From assembly GCF_918797505.1 (NCBI RefSeq), contig NC_092800.1:23265577-23329576 (forward strand): DNA of 64,000 nucleotides. The letters are read 5' to 3'. The notes beneath the pieces were generated by a model. The model was not told where the DNA came from. It saw only the letters and a program-made list of their open reading frames with translations, and made no database searches. The DNA comes from Bemisia tabaci (Eukaryota; Arthropoda; Insecta; Hemiptera; Aleyrodidae). The position numbers were made by a program, and so were the translations under genes. Below are positions 1-11,784 of this stretch, one piece after another (the first letter of the stretch is position 1; each line of letters starts with the position of its first letter).

Positions 1-230
1 AACATCGAGTTCGACTATTTTAATTCGATATTCGATTATTCTGATTCGATATTCGATTATATTGATCCGATATTTGAGTATTTTGATGCGATATTCGATT
101 ATTATGATTCGATGCTCGATTATTTTGATTCGATGTTCGCTTATTTTGATTCGATGTTCGATTATTTTGATTAGATGTTCGATTATTTTGATTCGATATT
201 CGATTATTTTGATTCGATATTCGATTGTTA
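1..230. repeat. 21-bp tandem repeat (satellite/minisatellite)
   Basis: About ten imperfect copies of a 21-bp unit combine 'gattcgatattcgattatttt' type words. Because 21 is a multiple of three, open frames run through on both strands, including a minus-strand frame made of NQNNRTS-like heptads. This is a by-product of the array, not evidence of a protein. The array probably continues beyond the left edge. Confidence 0.85.
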
Positions 231-296
231 GTGCGTGCCCCGTGGGAGGCGCACAAAAAACGGAAGCAGAGTCGGATTAGCCGTGTCAAGGATGAG

Positions 297-2135
297 AACG
301 GGTCTGCCGCCGCACGGTGGATCGAGTCAATGGGAGAGGTCGGTCATGGAGCGTTGCGCTTCTAATTTTACGAAGATAACAAATATTCCTGGTCATTTGA
401 TCGATTACATACCATTTTTCTCATGTAATTTTTCGCGTAGAATTCATTTTTGATGTTATTTTTGGTGAACAACGTACCTGAAGACCCGTTTTTGTGCATT
501 TTGTCGAGAAACTTGTACAAATGCAAAGTTTAGGCGTCTGTGTTTTACTTCGTAGGACGGAGTTTTTAATTTTTCATGATGGAAGAGGATAAATTATGAA
601 TGAACTTATGAAAACTTGCAAATAAGCGTCACAAATACGCAAAAATACCTCCCCAGATATGAGCTGCTGCAAAAAACAAGCGACGCTAAAAACCGTAAAA
701 ATTCCAAAATTTCCCGGACTTGTAACGTTAGAACGTGCTTGCAGTGTAATTAGTTTCGCACTGACTGCACTTTGTTTACATCGAAATAGGCGAAAAATTG
801 AAAAATATGTACGTATTTGAGAGAAGCATCAGTTATCAGAGTTCACCGGTGACCGGTCGCGCGCGATCGCGGAGGCCAACAGATAAAATGGCATCATAGT
901 CAGGGGCCAGGCAAGTAAAGGGGGGGGGGGGGGTTACTTGGTAAAAGTTTCCTCCAGCTATCTAAGTATACGTCCCAAAAAAGCTTTCTAAGGGATATAG
1001 AGGGATGTCCGAGTGAAAATGTGCCCGATTTTTTTTTTATTTAGTTCCCCAATAGATAATGTAGTTTAGGAAATAATAAAAATACGAAAAACGGGCCAAA
1101 GAGCACGTTTTAATGGTGAAACTTGTTTTTCAGTTTCCGATGAACATGAAAAATACCTACCTGGGTCATTTAGCTGTTACGAGAGTTCACCGGTCGCTTG
1201 ATTTTCGAGATAAGGCTCGCGCACAATCTCGGAACGCAACAGAAAAAGTGACGTCACGGCCAAAGTGGCGCAAAGTGGCACCCAAATTTTGCAGGATCGT
1301 ATTCTCAGGACTCCTACGAATATGCCCACACCAATTTTTCTGGCGGATGGTGGCGGATGGGTAGTTAAAAGTTTACCTAAACTTTTTTTTTTGCTTTTTG
1401 AGATGAGCACATTAGCGCAAACATAATCATTAAAAAAATGGGCCGAATACAAAAAGTTACTAGCGCAATGTGTTCTCCAGACTCTGAAGAATAAGAATCC
1501 ATCAATGAAACTAGCATTAATTTGAACAGAAGCGAGCTAAAGTGCCGCGGCAGCTCACCGGTCGCTTGATTTTCGAGATAAGGCTCGCGCACAATCTCGG
1601 AACGCAACAGAAAAAGTGACGTCACGGCCAAAGTGGCGCAAAGTGGCACCCAAATTTTGCGGGATCGTACTCTCAGGACTCCTACGAACATGCCTACACT
1701 AATTTTTCTGGCGGATGGTGGCGGATGGGTAGTTAAAAGTTTACCTAAACTTTTTTTTTTTTCCTTTTTGAGATGAGCACATTAGCGCAAACATAATCAT
1801 TAAAAAAATGGGCCAAATACAAAAAATTACTAGTGCAATGTGTTCTCCAGACTCTGAAGAATAAGAATCAATCAATGGAATTAGCAGTAATTTAAACAGA
1901 AGCAAGTTAAATGGAATAGAAAGACTCGGGCGATTTTTCGCTAAAATGAAAAGTTACGCTAAGTCCATCTTTGATGCCTCCTGTCACAAAAATGAACATG
2001 TTTCGTTCCAAATCAATGTCAGATCCTTAAAATATAACTCTTGAGGAACACTTTCGACCCTTAAAAAATGCGATTCGCCCAAATCGCCCATGACCGACCT
2101 GTACCATTGACTCGATCCACCGTGCGCCGCCGCGC
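297..2135. repeat. Pair of ~50-bp inverted repeats 1.8 kb apart
   Basis: Positions 297-345 (words such as 'ggatcgagtcaatgg' and 'aggtcggtcatgg') recur in reverse complement at about 2085-2135. Sequence just outside and inside the two copies does not match. They could be the ends of a decayed element or two insertions of the same repeat. No long ORF lies between them; the interior includes the 368-bp tandem duplication. Confidence 0.5.
1188..1923. repeat. Tandem duplication, 368-bp unit, two copies
   Basis: The sequence starting 'caccggtcgcttgatt' at 1188 recurs at 1556, and the similarity continues through the 'gacgtcacggccaaagtgg' segment to the ends near 1555 and 1915. A third, shorter relative begins near 843 ('caccggtgaccggtcgcg'). 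The two full copies differ by scattered substitutions, so the duplication is not brand new. The open frames inside are repeat-derived. Confidence 0.85.
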
Positions 2136-2169
2136 TGGTGCAGGTTAAGTTCGGCAGTCGGGATCCCAC

Positions 2170-3610
2170 CGGCTAAAGATCTTGCCGGGTTGCTAAATCG
2201 TCTGATGAATTGGCGAATTTCAGATAAAATTAGGGAAGATTTCTAGTTTTTCGGCACGATTTGGCGGCCATGACCTTGAACCGGAACCAGTGCTGCGCGA
2301 TTGCGGAAAGTTGTGCACCGCGTGGTGAATTGGTGAGCTTATGGCCCACTGCGGATCTTGAAAAACGCAGGCTTTTAAAATGTATTTTTTCTGGAATTAT
2401 TTTCGTAAAAAAGGCTATGCTGCTGGTCTGCCGAAACTTATACACAACTACGTACAAAAAACTGATTGTATTGCGGTTCTTGTAAAAATACGGACTATTT
2501 TCGGATTTTTTGGTGAAGTCTTTATGCCCGACACTTTGAAAACCATAAAAGTCTAACTTTTAAACGATTCTCACTATTCAAAATTGTAGCTTTCTTTCCC
2601 GCTATTTTTTGTAGGTGTGTGTTTATTAATTTTGTTGTTATGGAAAAAAATTACCATGCTACTGATCACAACACAGTATATCACTACGAAGGGACGTTGA
2701 AAAATGCCGCTTTTATTTCCATCTTGTACAATACAGTGGATCCGCGGATATTTGTACAAAATAAGGATTCTTCCGCAATTTTTATTTCACAATTGATAAG
2801 AGAGACTGGGTTGCTGATTCGCGAACAATTAACACAACCACGAACACATAGCGGACTACTTCGCGGATATTTTAAGAGACTACGGAACCGATCGCTTTCC
2901 GTAAGAATTTTAACACTATGCTTCACAAAACGCGCACACAAGATTGCGGATATTCATACACAACTACGGATGCAAAGTATGTTGTAGATATTCTGTACAT
3001 GTAGAATACTTTACACATTTATTTTACAGCATTGTCTAAGCTCTACAGATTGTGCAGCCTGTCTGGGGAGAGTTCTACGTGAAAATGGGTGAAAAACCGG
3101 GTGGTTACAACTCAAATCTTCTCTAACAGATGTTTTGGAGGCTGCGCTACCTTCTTTTTCCGGTGTATTGCTACTTATTTTGAGCACGACTGGTCCTCGC
3201 TGCGGAGTTTTTATTTGCTAACGAGAGGATTCCTATTAGCCTAAATGATGACAGGGGGCCATGGTTGTCATGAGTTTGTGAGTTTCTCGGAATAGCGTTG
3301 AACACTCAATTTTTCGCCGCATTAAAAAGTTCCTTTTCTGGTTTCTGAGAGTTAGTGCGGTCTATAAATTAATTCTTTAGAATGGTAATTCGTGTTCATC
3401 GACAATATACTAATTTTCAGGAAGAAGAGAGACATATTTAACATAGACTTGGATAGAGGGAAAACGCTGGTTTTTTCACTGATTTCGTGAGACCAAGTTA
3501 ACCGATGGCAACATAGGCTACGCTGGGAGGACGGACGGGCGGGCGGGGCGGGGCAAGGTAACAGCATTGCGAGTCTGTGCTGTAGCTTCACCCCCAAATA
3601 TTTAAGGAGC
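2170..3610. other. Intergenic stretch without a recognised gene
   Basis: I see no splice-supported coding sequence. Between 2,730 and 2,970 there is a degenerate series of 'cggata/cggac' words spaced 25-40 bp apart. A plus-strand open frame (2,619-2,987) covers it but has no domain or family resemblance. A GC-rich patch lies at 3,525-3,560. Confidence 0.4.
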
Positions 3611-3611
3611 G

Positions 3612-3846
3612 ATTAAGATTAAGGAGACTGATTTATAGGAGCGATTCGGCCGGCGAGACTGATTTTAGGGAGCCATTTGGCCGGTGAGCTTGATTTTAGG
3701 GAGCTATTGGGCCCGCGAGACTGATTTATAGGAGCGATTTGGCTGGCGAGACTGATTTTTGGGAGCGATCTGGCTGGCGAGACTGATTTTAGGGAGCGAT
3801 TCGGCCGGCGAGACTGATTTTAGGGAGCTATTTGGCCGGCGAGATA
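3612..3846. repeat. 31-bp tandem repeat, 7-8 copies
   Basis: The unit reads roughly 'gagactgattttagggagc' followed by 'gattcggccggc'. Copies alternate between 'ttataggagcgatt' and 'tttagggagctatt' variants, which suggests a higher-order pattern in the array. Confidence 0.85.
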
Positions 3847-3849
3847 ATT

Positions 3850-4195
3850 AGTGTAATTGCCTTCGAAAAAATACACGAACGAGCAATAATATTGAAAAAT
3901 ACTATGGATCGTAAAAAATGAACTATCAGCGAATCTTCATTCAAACTGCAGATCTTCAATCAAACTACGGATCTTTGGTGCGTTTTGACAATTATTCTGC
4001 AAGCCAAATGCGGAATTTTCATGTGCATATACAATATAGTTTGTGTATTTGCCTTCGGAAAATACACGAACGAGCAATAATTTTAAAAAAATACTGCAGA
4101 TCGTAGAAAAGGGAACTAGGTAATAGCGGATATTCAATCAAACTGGGGATCTTTAGGGCGATTTAACAATTATTATGCGAGCCAACTGCGGAATT
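3850..4195. repeat. Direct duplication, ~185-bp unit
   Basis: The segment beginning 'gtgtaattgccttcg' near 3,850 recurs with substitutions at about 4,041 ('gtgtatttgccttcgg'). Both copies continue through 'aatacacgaacgagcaataa', 'ttcaatcaaact.cgg' and 'gcggaattttc'. Confidence 0.75.
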
Positions 4196-4548
4196 TTCGC
4201 GTATTTTGGGGGGAACTTCATGAGCACCACCGACCGAAACCGCGGATACCGGGGTCGCATGCTCGTGGCTTCACGAGCGGCGTCCACGAAGCATTACTGC
4301 GTTGCAGACAACCGGTTGGCCAGTGGTCGCGGGACGAAACGAAACCAGTCTCCAGAGGTATTGTCGCCAAATCGCGAGCTAGCGCACTTTCGGCTTTTGT
4401 ACTTTACGATGCAGTTGGCAACCCCAGAGACGTCCGCCATCTCCGAGGGTCGCGGGTTCGTGACCCCGCGCCCCGCCACGCCAAGACGGGCCATCAAACA
4501 ACGAATCTATCATAGCCGCGGATTCAATATAACATTTCCGAGGTACTC

Positions 4549-4777
4549 TCACTGGGGAAAAAACACATTGGATCTAGAGTCCAGACTCTTGAAAACATTG
4601 ACAAGAAAAAATACTCTTGATTCAATCAGATTTAAGCTTAAATCAAGAACCAAGCCTCTTAATTTGAGCGGATTTCCTTTAGATTTAAGCTTAAATCTGA
4701 TTGAATCAAGAGTCCTTATTCTTGTCAATGTTTTCAAGAGTCTGGACTCTAGATCCAATGTGTTTTTTATTCCAGTG
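4549..4777. mobile_element. Palindromic foldback MITE
   Basis: The left arm 4,549-4,637 (beginning 'cactgg', with 'acattggatctagagtccag') is matched in reverse complement by 4,686-4,777 (ending 'ccagtg'). The loop is about 50 bp. Nearly the whole element would fold into one hairpin. There is no coding capacity; the overlapping open frames come from the palindrome. Confidence 0.85.
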
Positions 4778-4784
4778 CTCGATA

Positions 4785-5179
4785 GACGCTATTAGTGGCA
4801 ACGTCATCATAGGGGTTCTCCATTATATCGAATTGGATCCAAAACAATACACTGAAAAAAAAAGATTGGTAGGATTTACCATTCCTTCACGCTGTATTTC
4901 ACACAGCGTCAATTCAGAGTCAATTCTGCCAGAAGAAAGGTAACCGTTACTATCTACTGGTACAGGTAACCATTCCTCTGGCAGAATCAACTTGAAGATT
5001 GGTAGAATTCACCGTTCCTTCACGCTGTGTGAAATACAGCGTGAAGGAATGGTAAATTTTACCAATCTGTGTTTTCACTATTACATTGACATAACCTCTT
5101 TCAATGCCACCAATGCGAAAAATCGATATATCCGATCGATATATACATCGATTTTCTGTGACGTGGCACTAATAGCGTC
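4785..5179. mobile_element. TA-flanked MITE (Tc1/mariner-type ends)
   Basis: The ends are inverted copies of 'gacgctattagtggcaacg' (left 4,785; right end 5,179, 'ggcactaatagcgtc'), each flanked by TA (4,783-4,784 and 5,180-5,181). TA duplications are characteristic of the Tc1/mariner group. The interior carries another inverted-repeat element, so this looks like an insertion within an insertion. It lies next to the foldback MITE at 4,549-4,777. Confidence 0.75.
4855..5085. mobile_element. Nested palindromic MITE
   Basis: The words 'gattggtaggatttacc' and 'attccttcacgctgt' appear at about 4,863-4,900 and twice more at 4,997-5,068, the last in reverse complement, giving two adjacent hairpins. 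A further hairpin pairs 'caattctgccagaag' (about 4,920) with 'cctctggcagaatc' (about 4,975). The ends 'cactgaaaaaaaaag' and 'ctgtgttttcac' may be flanked by TA. It lies wholly inside the TA-flanked MITE. Confidence 0.7.
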
Positions 5180-5469
5180 TAAAGGGCTTCGGTCAAGGGT
5201 GGTTTTCATCGTTTTCCTCACAGAGTTGCCATAATTTCTTCATCTTCAAATTCCCTGATTTTTCTCTGACTTATTTTGCTTGCCTCTGACTCCAAAATTT
5301 TCTAAGTCCCTGCCTTACCCTGATCTTTAAACAAAATTTTATTCCGTCGACAAAACCTGCAATAATCTGGTGCAATGTCGAGAATGAAATGGCAAACTAG
5401 ACAATAATAATAAATAGAGAAAAAATAAAATGAAAAAACCGAAGTTTATCCAATCGTCTAGAGGCTATT

Positions 5470-5720
5470 CTGCCATGCTAAGGAGGAGCGCCGTATGAAC
5501 ATTCAAGAGTTGCCAAATTTCCTTCGATAAAATGTTTATTTTTTAGAAAAGCTATGAATATTTTCCCTTGAAATTTTCAGGGACTTAGAGTGAAATTGCG
5601 AAGAAAATTATCCGAAAATTGGAAGGAAAATATTCATAAGTTTACCAGGAAATTCGTGTTTTCTCAAAGGAAATTTGGCAACGCCTGAAGGTTCATTGGG
5701 CGTTTTTCTTAGCACGACAG
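5470..5720. mobile_element. MITE, 'GCCGTATGAAC' family, copy 1
   Basis: The ends are imperfect inverted repeats: left 'ctgccatgctaaggagg' with 'gccgtatgaacattca', right the complement of 'ctgtcgtgctaagaaaaacg'. A subterminal 'gttgccaaatttcc' occurs on both sides. The 4 bases outside both ends are 'tatt'. Related copies lie at 6,700, 24,304 and 44,043. Confidence 0.75.
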
Positions 5721-6217
5721 TATTTCCATGGAACTGCGAAAGCTTGGATTTGAAGGACCGGAGACGAATGCAAGAAAGACCAGTTCCGAAGGGATAGGAT
5801 TACCCGAAGCAAAAAGTCTCGCAGAACTTTCAACGACAGACATAACGAATTCTTCCTCCTTTCATCAACGGATCTAACTGCATTCACCCGCCCACTCTCA
5901 AGTCCGGAAATGCGAAGAGAAATTGAATTTTAAATCCTTATCCCGATCTCAAAGTTTCAATTAATTTAAACCCGCGAACGCGGGGGAAAAAGTCGGCGTT
6001 TCCAAGAAATCGGAGGCAGTGCTGATACAGTTCCGGGAATTTCGGTGATTCGTCTCCGTGATGACGCGCTATTTCATCCGAAGCACAGGAAAAAGGAAAT
6101 TGCACTAATTTTGTTTGACATATTGTGACTGAGCACAAAATCGTCAAAAAAAAGGAGAAAAAAATGACTGACTACCAAGCTACCGTACAATGTTCCGGAT
6201 TTTCTCTGCCTTTTACC

Positions 6218-6496
6218 CAGGGTGGCATGAAACGTAAGAAAGAAATGAAAGACTGGAAATTTCAGTGAAATATTTCATGAAATTTCACGAGGCTGTGAAA
6301 TATTTCATATTTTTCAGGGGCCAGTGTATGCAACCCGCACTCAAACACCCAAAAATAGAAGAAAATCACGATTTTTAAAACCTTCGAAACATAAAAAGGA
6401 ACTCGTATTCAATATCTTTCATAAATTTCTGAAATTTCATGAAATATTTCACGTGAAATTTCAAGATTTTATTTTTCATGAAATTTTGCCACCCTG
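6218..6496. mobile_element. Short element with CAGGGTGGCA ends
   Basis: The left end 'cagggtggcatgaaa' at 6,218 and right end 'aaattttgccaccctg' at 6,496 are inverted. The interior is rich in 'gaaatatttcatgaaatttc' palindromes, as is the element at 53,575. The ends resemble hAT elements, but I cannot see a clean 8-bp duplication here. Confidence 0.65.
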
Positions 6497-6699
6497 CAGT
6501 TTTACCATCTTATTACCATTACCTTTTACCATTATTTTATTACATCAGCTTACCATCGTATTACCCTCTTACGCGAATTTGGTTTCGACTACTCGACAAT
6601 GCTTCAATTCAGTTTCCAAAAATATTACTCCTCCTCTCAATGCACCCGATGGAAACATGAATTCATATACTCGATGAGCGATCGATACTCTACTTAAGA

Positions 6700-6957
6700 G
6701 TAGTGCCGTACCAGGGAAAAACGCCGTATGACCATTCAGGCGCTGCCGCATATTTCCTTCAATCAAAACGAATTTTCTAAGAAAATTCTGAATACTTATC
6801 CTCCAATTTTTCTGACGGTTTTTTTTCGCAATTTTATCTTTCATATCTGAAAATTTCAAAGAAAATATGCACAACTTTCTTCAAAAATACTTGTTTTCTT
6901 CGGGGAGATTTGGCAACTCTCGAATGTTCATACGGCGTTCTTCCTTCGCAAGGCAGA
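6700..6957. mobile_element. MITE, 'GCCGTATGAAC' family, copy 2
   Basis: The left end 'gtgccgtaccagggaaaaa' followed by 'cgccgtatgaccattcag' is mirrored by 'aatgttcatacggcg' and 'ccttcgcaaggcag' at the right. It has the same subterminal gene-poor interior as the copy at 5,470. Confidence 0.7.
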
Positions 6958-7479
6958 GAAGTGAAGTCGCCTCTGAAACGGACTCCATGCACCGGTGCGA
7001 TGATTTGGACTTGTAGTAGCCCGTCATGCATTACACATAGCCATAAATACTTTAAGAAACAAAGTATGAGACGCCGAACTTTGAGTCCCAATCACGAATA
7101 CGTTATCATCATCACTATCAGTAAAACGAAGATAAAAAAATATTGTGAGGAGAAGAGGCATTGAAGTACTTGAATTTATGACGGCAACAACGACAACCTT
7201 AACAAAATGACGTCAGTTAGTCGAACACGAGGAGAATTTTTATGACTGCGAAAAGGGCAACCTCGATGAACCAGCGTCATAAAGTCAAATAGGGGAAACA
7301 TTTATATTAGTTCACCATGATTTTCGGCGTATGAAAATGAAAGAAATTGAATAAAAAATGAGCCATTTCAGGTTGTTCAAATGAATCCCTGCTGGATTAA
7401 TGCACACTGCAGTGACTTTTAAATAAATTGTGGACAAGCCTGGATTTACGAGTTGAAATGAACTGATGAGCTGCCCACT

Positions 7480-7745
7480 CTCCTATTACTTAACAAGAGA
7501 GGAATTACATTTTGCAGTTGGCAACTACAATTTCTAGCTCATTATAAGAACTTGCTACTTCTATCGATAAAATAATTATTTCGGAGAAAATTTACGAACA
7601 TTTTTTCGGATGTACTTTCGGCAAAATCCCGAATAAAACTAGGTGCAAATTATTTGGAAGCAAAATATTCGCTACTACTTCCCGAGAAATTTTTTGTTTG
7701 GTCAAATGTAATTTAGCGTCGTATTGCTCAAACGGTGCTCTTCCT
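7480..7745. mobile_element. Degenerate MITE remnants
   Basis: Two fragments abut. Positions 7,510-7,545 match the 'ttgca..aactacaatttct.gctcat' repeat found at 8,815, 16,006, 21,566 and 56,145. Positions 7,560-7,745 look like a decayed copy of the 'GCCGTATGAAC' family, ending 'gctcttccttagcaaagcc'. Confidence 0.45.
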
Positions 7746-8131
7746 TAGCAAAGCCGAGTCATAGTTAGACTGAGATGACGTCTCGCGTCGAACGTTTTAC
7801 CTTCGACAAATCGGCCTAGTTTGACCGATTTGACTGACTTTTTCCAAGGCTTACGTAACCGAGCACCATCCATCATGCTTCGGAAGGTAATTTCGGAAGC
7901 TGCCGGACTATGGATTCAAGGTGTCAGCACCGTTCGACGACGAAAGGTGCGCGATGCGAAGAGGGGAGTCGTTAAGTTCGTCTCGAATTACTATGTCCTA
8001 GGTTAAGGGAATTTTTCAACTTGGGCGTTAAAGCTCTCCTAGCTCCTTCCGATATTGGAATGCTACCTTTTCTTTGGGAGAAAACCGTGAAAGTTGGAAT
8101 TTTTGCGAGGGATTTTAGCACGTTCGCAGTT

Positions 8132-8429
8132 CAGGGTGTCTAGTTTTTTTGTTTTTTTGTTTTTTTTTTTTCATTTGGGGAAATCCTGATTTTTGACTGC
8201 TAAATCCTGATTTTCTAATTTTTCCCAATCCTGATTTTTTGCGGAGGCGAATGTAACTTCACAAAAATAGCTCGATAAAAAAATCCGATCGGACGGCCGA
8301 CTTTTCTCAAATCCTGATTTTAGGACCAATTTTTCCTCAAATCCTGATGAAATCGGGATTAAATCCTGATTGACCTCAAACTCTGATAGAGTCGGGAAAG
8401 TACGGAAAATCCTGATGCTAGACACCCTG
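8132..8429. mobile_element. Element with CAGGGTGTCTAG ends, copy 1
   Basis: Perfect 12-bp inverted ends 'cagggtgtctag' lie at 8,132 and 8,429. The interior repeats 'aatcctgattttt' about ten times. A left-end fragment of the same family lies at 54,501. The CAGGG terminus resembles hAT-type transposons. Confidence 0.75.
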
Positions 8430-8814
8430 CAATTGAACCGCGTTAAGCAAAAAGGAGCCAAGCCACATTCGTTATTGCCAAATTTAATCGGGCAATTAAA
8501 TTTTTTACATGAGGTTGTGAGGATTTTTGCGCAAATTTCAGTGCATTTTCTGCATAGTGCGAGGCAAATTCCTCGATATTTTCAAAAAATCCGCAAAAAC
8601 GTTCTCTTGTAAAAAAAAATGTAATTGCCCGATTAAAGGCAGTAGCTGATGTGGCTTGGTTCTTTTCTGCTAAACGCGGTCCGATTCGCCATTTCGCCAA
8701 AGAAAATATGCCGAGTACATTCCCAGTTGTTCCCAAATGACTTACAGCTTTACCGATTCCCGATCGTTTTACCGGGGTCAATACGGAGCAAATCGGTACT
8801 GATCGAAAATTGGA

Positions 8815-8965
8815 CTTCATTATGCAATTAGGAACTACACTGTCTGGCTCATCTATAAAAATACGTGTGTTCATAGGAAAACAAATGGTGCATCGGTTGT
8901 TTCAGAAATGAGCCGAAAGTTGTAGTTCAAAACATGACGCCACAGTAGGATTTTCCACTTTTACA
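8815..8965. repeat. Dispersed 'GGCTCAT' repeat family, copy
   Basis: The order of words is 'cattatgcaattaggaactac', 'ggctcat', 'gtttcagaaatgagcc', 'gttgtagttc'. The same order and inverted arrangement occur at 16,006, 21,566 and 56,145, which defines a short palindromic repeat family. A word written here slightly exceeding the core is only the local variant. Confidence 0.6.
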
Positions 8966-9394
8966 GGAATAGTTTGTAAAGATTGAGATCCTCCTAGTGG
9001 CGCAATCGCTTCAATGGTAATGATTGTAAACCTATTGCACAATCGGATACACTTCTAATGCAAGGCTGCCAGGTTATGCAAAGAAAAGTGGACATTTCAC
9101 ATGGGTTCAATAGGAAGTAGTTCTGATTATTCAGCACTATCTCGCAACAATAACTACTACGAGGTGGGACAGTTCGTAAATGACGTCATGCATAAGAAGG
9201 AGGGAGGGGATATAGTCCAGCACGAACAATGGGCGACAAAAAGTCTGACAATGTGTTGGAGAAATTTTTTAATAATTTTGATGAAACTATCGGCAAATAA
9301 AATATTACCATTTATTACTGGGCTGGCAACTGACCTTGAACATCAAAATTCCTGGACTTTCCCCTACCTTTACATTAAAATTAATACGCGATTT

Positions 9395-10025
9395 TTCCAG
9401 CGGTTTGGCAATAAAATAAAAGATTGTACGCGTTTTTCAACTAAACATCGCGGCAAATAAGCGATTTTTCCAGCGGTTTTGAAAAAAAAAGCAGGCAATT
9501 AAAAAACGCATTTTTTCATGAATATCGCGTCACATATTATCGTCAGTGATGTGGAACAGGCGAAAAGCTAAGATTCTCCTTCATTTTCGCGTGATACCAC
9601 ATAACTACTCCGGAGTTCGAATAGTTGCGCGCTTAGCGTCCGCTTTGACCAATGTTGATTCACGGATCATTTTTATAAAAATTTCCGTGAAAATTTAAAA
9701 ATACACGATTTATCCAGCAGTTTTGAAAAAACATAAGAACTAATGCGCGATTTTTACCTCCCTATCGCGGCATATACGCAATCTTTCCAGGGGTTTCGTA
9801 CAAACATAAAGAATTACACGTATTTTACTACAATATCGCAGCATATGCACAATCTTCCCAGCGGTTTTGTAAAAACATAAAAGATTATGCATTTTTCACC
9901 TCAATATTAGCATACACACAATCTTTCCAGCAGTTTCGGGACAGAGTAAGAAATGACACGTGAGTAAAAAATGACACGTGATTAAACTCAATACCCGGGA
10001 AAATAAACGATTTTTCCAGCAGTTT
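9395..10025. repeat. ~72-bp tandem repeat array, degenerate
   Basis: Units share 'tttttccagcggttttg', 'aaaacataaaagatta' and 'atatcgcggcatatac' in that order. Clear repeats of the 'ccagc.gtttt' word fall near 9,468, 9,715, 9,787, 9,858 and 9,927, spaced about 70-75 bp in the better-preserved right half. The left half is interrupted by unrelated sequence (9,520-9,690). Confidence 0.7.
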
Positions 10026-10237
10026 ACAGCTTATACCTTGCATTTACCTCTAATGCTGAAATGAGGATATTATGTCTTCTTTGTCATTCATAAAGTCGGT
10101 CAACTAACATGACATAGAATCTACCTGGATTTCATGTCCATATAAGATCGTACTTATTTGGTGAACAGGTTCATTTTATAAACGTTCATTGACATGAGAA
10201 AACCTCTAAGTATTACTGATAAGATTTTATGCTGAGG

Positions 10238-10683
10238 CAGGGTGTCTACTGAGGTCCACAAAAATAAAATAAGTACTTTTGAAGTACTTGTTAGGTACTT
10301 AAGGAAAAATTTAAGTACCTCACTTTGGAGAAAAATTAAGTACTTTTTAAGTACCTTTTCGCGACATATCGCAATTCTTCGATTTTAGCACTGCCGTGCG
10401 CTTTACTTCGGCTATTCCTGTGGCCTTTTTGGCTGTTTCCGTCAAATCGAGGGAAATGCCTTGTTCTGCTCCTCTACAACAACCGTGTTCTTACAGGCTG
10501 ACATTGTACTAATACGCCTGACGGCCAACGCACAGAGGGTTGCATAACTATAAGGCAATCGATCTGAACGCGCAGCACAAAATGCGAAAAATTACAGACC
10601 CTCCGAGAGATTTATGTACTTTTATGGAACTTACGGACCGACCTTAAAAAATGCGTACTTTTTCCGGACTGGTAGACACCCTG
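10238..10683. mobile_element. Element with CAGGGTGTCTAC ends, copy 2
   Basis: The left end 'cagggtgtctac' and right end 'gtagacaccctg' are perfect inverted repeats. Direct repeats flank the element: 'ctgagg' immediately outside both ends, or 'tgctgagg' if the last two bases are counted as target. The interior is unrelated to copy 1; its left part repeats the palindrome-like word 'aagtactt'. It shares ends, but not body, with the element at 8,132. Confidence 0.75.
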
Positions 10684-10689
10684 CTGAGG

Positions 10690-11784
10690 TTTCGAAAGGT
10701 ACACTTGAAAATGGAAAAATACATACTACGTCGAAAAAACTTGAGGTAAAGCAATCCACGACTACGAAGTGATTCGGTGACACTAGACAATTCTGACTGA
10801 TCTTCAGAACTCCTGCTGAAAGGTGCAAAAGAGTCTGTGGTATTGGTAGATCCATCTGACACAAAACTATCACAGTAACTCCCGGCCCATGATTTAGAAG
10901 AATCACTTTCCATGTATTAGCTCTTTTTGATGTGATACTCGGCATAAAGTGGAGAAAAAAGTTTCCTCGATAACTTTCAGAAAAATACAGAATACAGGAT
11001 TGTCAATCCAAAGATAGAGAAAAATACGCAAGCCTTACATAACATTCAACTTTGAGAAAAGACTATGTTATACGTTCTTATGATTTCAAAGGACATGGAA
11101 TTGGTGATGGTGACAAGGATTAAGAGCGGAAGTAAAAAAAAAGATAGGTTAGTGACCAAGAGTGAAAAGATACAAAAAACGAATAGAATCATCTGATGTC
11201 TATGGGTTGGACATGTAAAGCTGAAAACAACCAAAACACACTATCACTGAAATAATAACAATAGAGCTGTTATCAGTGACAGATCAGACAGTCATCTAGA
11301 TAAAGTTAAGATAAGAGGAAATGGAATGGTTAAGATACCTTTAGTTGGACATGAAGAAAAATAAACCGCCGACATGTTAAACTTCAGCAAATTGGCATAT
11401 CTATCCAAATTGAAATCGGTTTGTTTCAATACTCTGAAAGCATGTCCCCTGCAAGTGGCCAGGAATGACATTCTGATAACAGAACTTTTGGCCTTGATTG
11501 AAAACTGGCACAAATGTATCACGAATACATCTTGACTAGAATTATGATGGATTTCACAAAAATTACTTTGAAAAAGGCATAAACATTCCCGGAATTAATT
11601 ATGTAATGAAAAGTCACGGTGATTGCACAACAACCTAACCTCTAACACTGGCAAGAGTTTTCAGGCACAGCTGTTCCTCCTCAAAGACTGCTCATCTACA
11701 AACGCTGAAAGGAAGTCATTGTCAGAGTGTTAGTGGTGTGACGAGTTGGAAAAGTGTCGAAGGGTCGGACTATAAAATAAAATC
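10690..11784. other. Intergenic region upstream of the SDR gene
   Basis: No coding sequence is recognised. A TATA-like word 'ctataaaataaaatc' sits just before the SDR start codon (about 11,769-11,784). Given the short distance it is as likely to be 5' UTR as a core promoter. Confidence 0.35.

Noticed and set aside
20..289. Minus-strand frame of asparagine-rich NQNNRTS heptads
   Set aside because: It is a direct consequence of the 21-bp tandem repeat; no start context, splice signals or flanking coding sequence.
4175..4795. 206-codon plus-strand open frame
   Set aside because: Its second half is the palindromic MITE at 4,549-4,777, and the first half has no domain or splice support. A B-box-like word near 4,455 was also noted but has no A-box at tRNA spacing.
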